A model generated the notes under the pieces. That model was given only the letters and a program-made list of their open reading frames with translations, was not told where the DNA came from and did no database searches. A stretch of DNA of 64,000 nt from Siphonodentalium dalli (taxonomy: Eukaryota > Mollusca > Scaphopoda > Gadilida > Siphonodentaliidae): the NCBI GenBank assembly GCA_032622095.1, contig CP136062.1, forward strand, positions 3,226,001 to 3,290,000, read 5' to 3'. Shown here in pieces: positions 62,016-64,000 of the stretch; the stretch's first letter is position 1, and each line of letters starts with the position of its first letter. The translations under genes and the position numbers were made by a program.

Positions 62016-62353
62016 TGATTAATATGACCATACGCTAGCGTAATTAAGGAATCAGAGCTAAACACACGCATAAGCTAGGATATATCTGTGTCTTTTTAAT
62101 CCTGTAAAATAACTCCATAGACGCGTATTCCCATAAAATAATATTAACGTAGGCCTAATATCGTGGTGTGATTATGATATATTACATTCCAGACATAATC
62201 GACAGAGCGGGTCCTATAGCAATTTCGTGTATAAATTGGGTCAATCATATCATACATCAAGGCATGTGAGAAATCAGAGATTCGTAATGCAAACAGACTA
62301 CGAGCTAACCTGAATAAAATCTTTTAAAACCCGTTCCTTTTGTACAAATTATT

Positions 62354-62930
62354 ATCTAATATATATTTTGGGACTTCTGTTTGTTTGTCTGCTTGTCGAG
62401 AAAACGACTGGACCGATTGAGTTCAAACTTCCAATCTAAGGTTAAAAATACACGGGCAGTAGTTTACCGCCGTTTTGGAGAACGTCAGAGCACTCCTCCC
62501 TTCCCCGCCACCGCAATGGTAATTCATGGGTTAATCGCGTGATAGTTAAAGAGCGTTCGTATCCGCAGTGTCGTTGATAAAGAGCGTGTGTGTGTCCAGA
62601 CATGAGCGTGTTGTGTCTGTGTCCAGGCATTCCAAGGAATGGGGGAGATTTTCATCGGGTCAGTTTTTCCGCTCGAGGTGATCTCACCTCGAAACGGGTA
62701 CCCACAAATGATCTAATATATATTTTGGGACTTCTGTCTGTTTGTTTGTCTGTTACCTATGGCCGGGAAAACTGCTGGACGGATTTCGACGAAATTTGAT
62801 ACCTACGGGTAGTTTTCTCCGGGGAGTGTTTTGAACGGGTAAAATCGTGACCCCGATCTGACCTTGACCTTCAACATGGTCAATTCAAGGTCAAAACCCG
62901 GACGAAGTCAGGTCACCTGCTAGTAGAATA
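62354..62930. repeat. Two copies of an 'ATATATTTTGGGACTTCTG' module
   Basis: CTAATATATATTTTGGGACTTCTG occurs at about 62,355 and 62,713, each followed by TGTTTGTCTG and an AAAAC-GACTGGACCGATT or AAACTGCTGGACGGATTT phrase. It is a dispersed-repeat signature rather than a gene. Confidence 0.7.
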
Positions 62931-63717
62931 TAAACTACCAACATCAAACTGAATGTATTCAAAAGTCAAGACTGTTGGTTGTTGGCTGTCTAGAGAGGAG
63001 TATTTTACTGAAATTAACCATTATATTATTGACGCTGTGTGCGCAATCCGATTGAGATGTGTAGTATGCGAAGAAACTTGTCGATTTCATCATGTTGATT
63101 TAATTCATAAAATGTCATCATGTCGATTTCAACGAAACTCGACGAACAACGTCACCGTGTAGCTTTCACCACCGACCAAATTTGCGATAACCTGAATGTA
63201 TCTTCTGCTTTGTTCAAGTATGTGTTTCTTGTCGATTCATGAAAATGGAAGGATATCTGAGGATGATCGGATTCACGTACGTACTATGTAATATTAGGAT
63301 AATTTAAACGCGATATAATAACGTTTGCTTGCATTACGAATTTAGATTTGGATTCCAGTATTGTCTCCCATTGCACGCGACATTTATATTTTAAGCCACT
63401 CCAATGCAAATATTTGACAGTCCATAATACGTTATAATTATGTTTTCAATAAAATGTAAAACGCGGCTACCCAATGAACTTCACTATGCATAATTCCGAT
63501 AGTAACTCCCCTCATTATGGAACTCCGGCCATTGAAAGACGCACACGTTTATTTCAGATTACGACATTAACGCTTAAAGACCACCGATCTACTGTGCGAC
63601 AAAAGTGGTCGAAACATTTCAAAACAGCAGTGTCGTATTAGGTAATAATTGGTGATGTCACAAAAACAGATATAGTCTATATATATACGACCCAAAGCGT
63701 CCGGCTTTGGTTCGTTA
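62931..63717. other. Subtelomeric sequence, no gene seen
   Basis: No recognisable coding or repeat content. Confidence 0.45.
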
Positions 63718-64000
63718 TCAGAGAATAACCGCAACTAGAAAAATGAAAATATTTCACCTATCCTTGTTAAAAAAGGTTTACAAAGTTACATTTGGAAGTC
63801 GTTTCAAAAAACCGACCTGTATAATATGGATATTGGGACATATCTGAACCGTCCTGCATCAGGACATGACTCAGGTATAGTTGGCTTAGTTTTTGACTGC
63901 ACGGGCTCCAATTTGGGTTCAAACATTTAAGGGCCCATCATAGAACATGGGTATGTTCCTATATCTTTGTATTCTGGCATATAATATGGATGGTGGTGCA

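Overview
The window is nuclear DNA from an animal, most likely a bivalve mollusc. Four things point there: an intron-rich gene with GT/AG junctions, a long CCCTAA (TTAGGG on the minus strand) telomere tract, dense short inverted-repeat elements, and ACGG microsatellites attached to tandem units of about 165 bp, an architecture I recall from bivalve 'pearl'/DTC84-type elements. Nothing is prokaryotic: no operons, no CRISPR array, no recognisable rRNA or tRNA. Almost every open frame outside the exons listed here is chance or repeat.

Left part (1-45,890). The main gene is a SAMHD1-like dNTP triphosphohydrolase on the minus strand. I placed thirteen exons between 37,542 and 764, from the second half of the SAM domain through the HD domain (H, HD and D motifs intact) to a C-terminal segment. 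All junctions are GT/AG and splice phases agree at 11 of the 12 joins; at the twelfth (3,731 to 1,033) about 12 residues are missing. The first exon(s) were also not found. A plus-strand exon at the far left (150-482), unidentified, would end tail to tail with SAMHD1. The C-terminal exon of an alanine aminotransferase lies on the plus strand inside a SAMHD1 intron (33,276-33,406), bracketed by copies of a TA-flanked hairpin MITE. A decayed LINE reverse transcriptase remnant lies near 12.1-12.35 kb.

The introns are packed with mobile DNA. Five hAT-type elements have matching terminal inverted repeats and target duplications (8 bp in four, 7-8 bp in the fifth): 8,399-9,653; 21,937-23,345; 24,306-25,607; 29,273-30,805; 38,978-39,772. 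One still carries a two-exon BED-finger reading frame. There are mariner-like hairpin MITEs, TTAA-flanked hairpins that share one palindromic module across different termini, and several tandem-repeat element families ending in (ACGG)n and/or a small hairpin. The largest array, about 38.6-42.5 kb, has a unit of about 165 bp.

Junction (45,891-55,040). A run of exactly 100 Ns is followed by about 9.05 kb of almost perfect CCCTAA repeats. CCCTAA reading rightward into unique DNA is how the left end of a chromosome reads, so the sequence right of 45,990 is probably a chromosome start that scaffolding joined to an unrelated contig; a genuine interstitial telomere tract is the alternative.

Right part (55,041-64,000). 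This looks subtelomeric: a 45-bp tandem repeat beside the telomere, a divergent ~240-bp repeat, a ~174-bp satellite (about 56.76-59.13 kb) whose distal end is inverted, a 553-bp direct duplication (60.46-61.45 kb), and short tandem families. No protein-coding gene is recognisable there.
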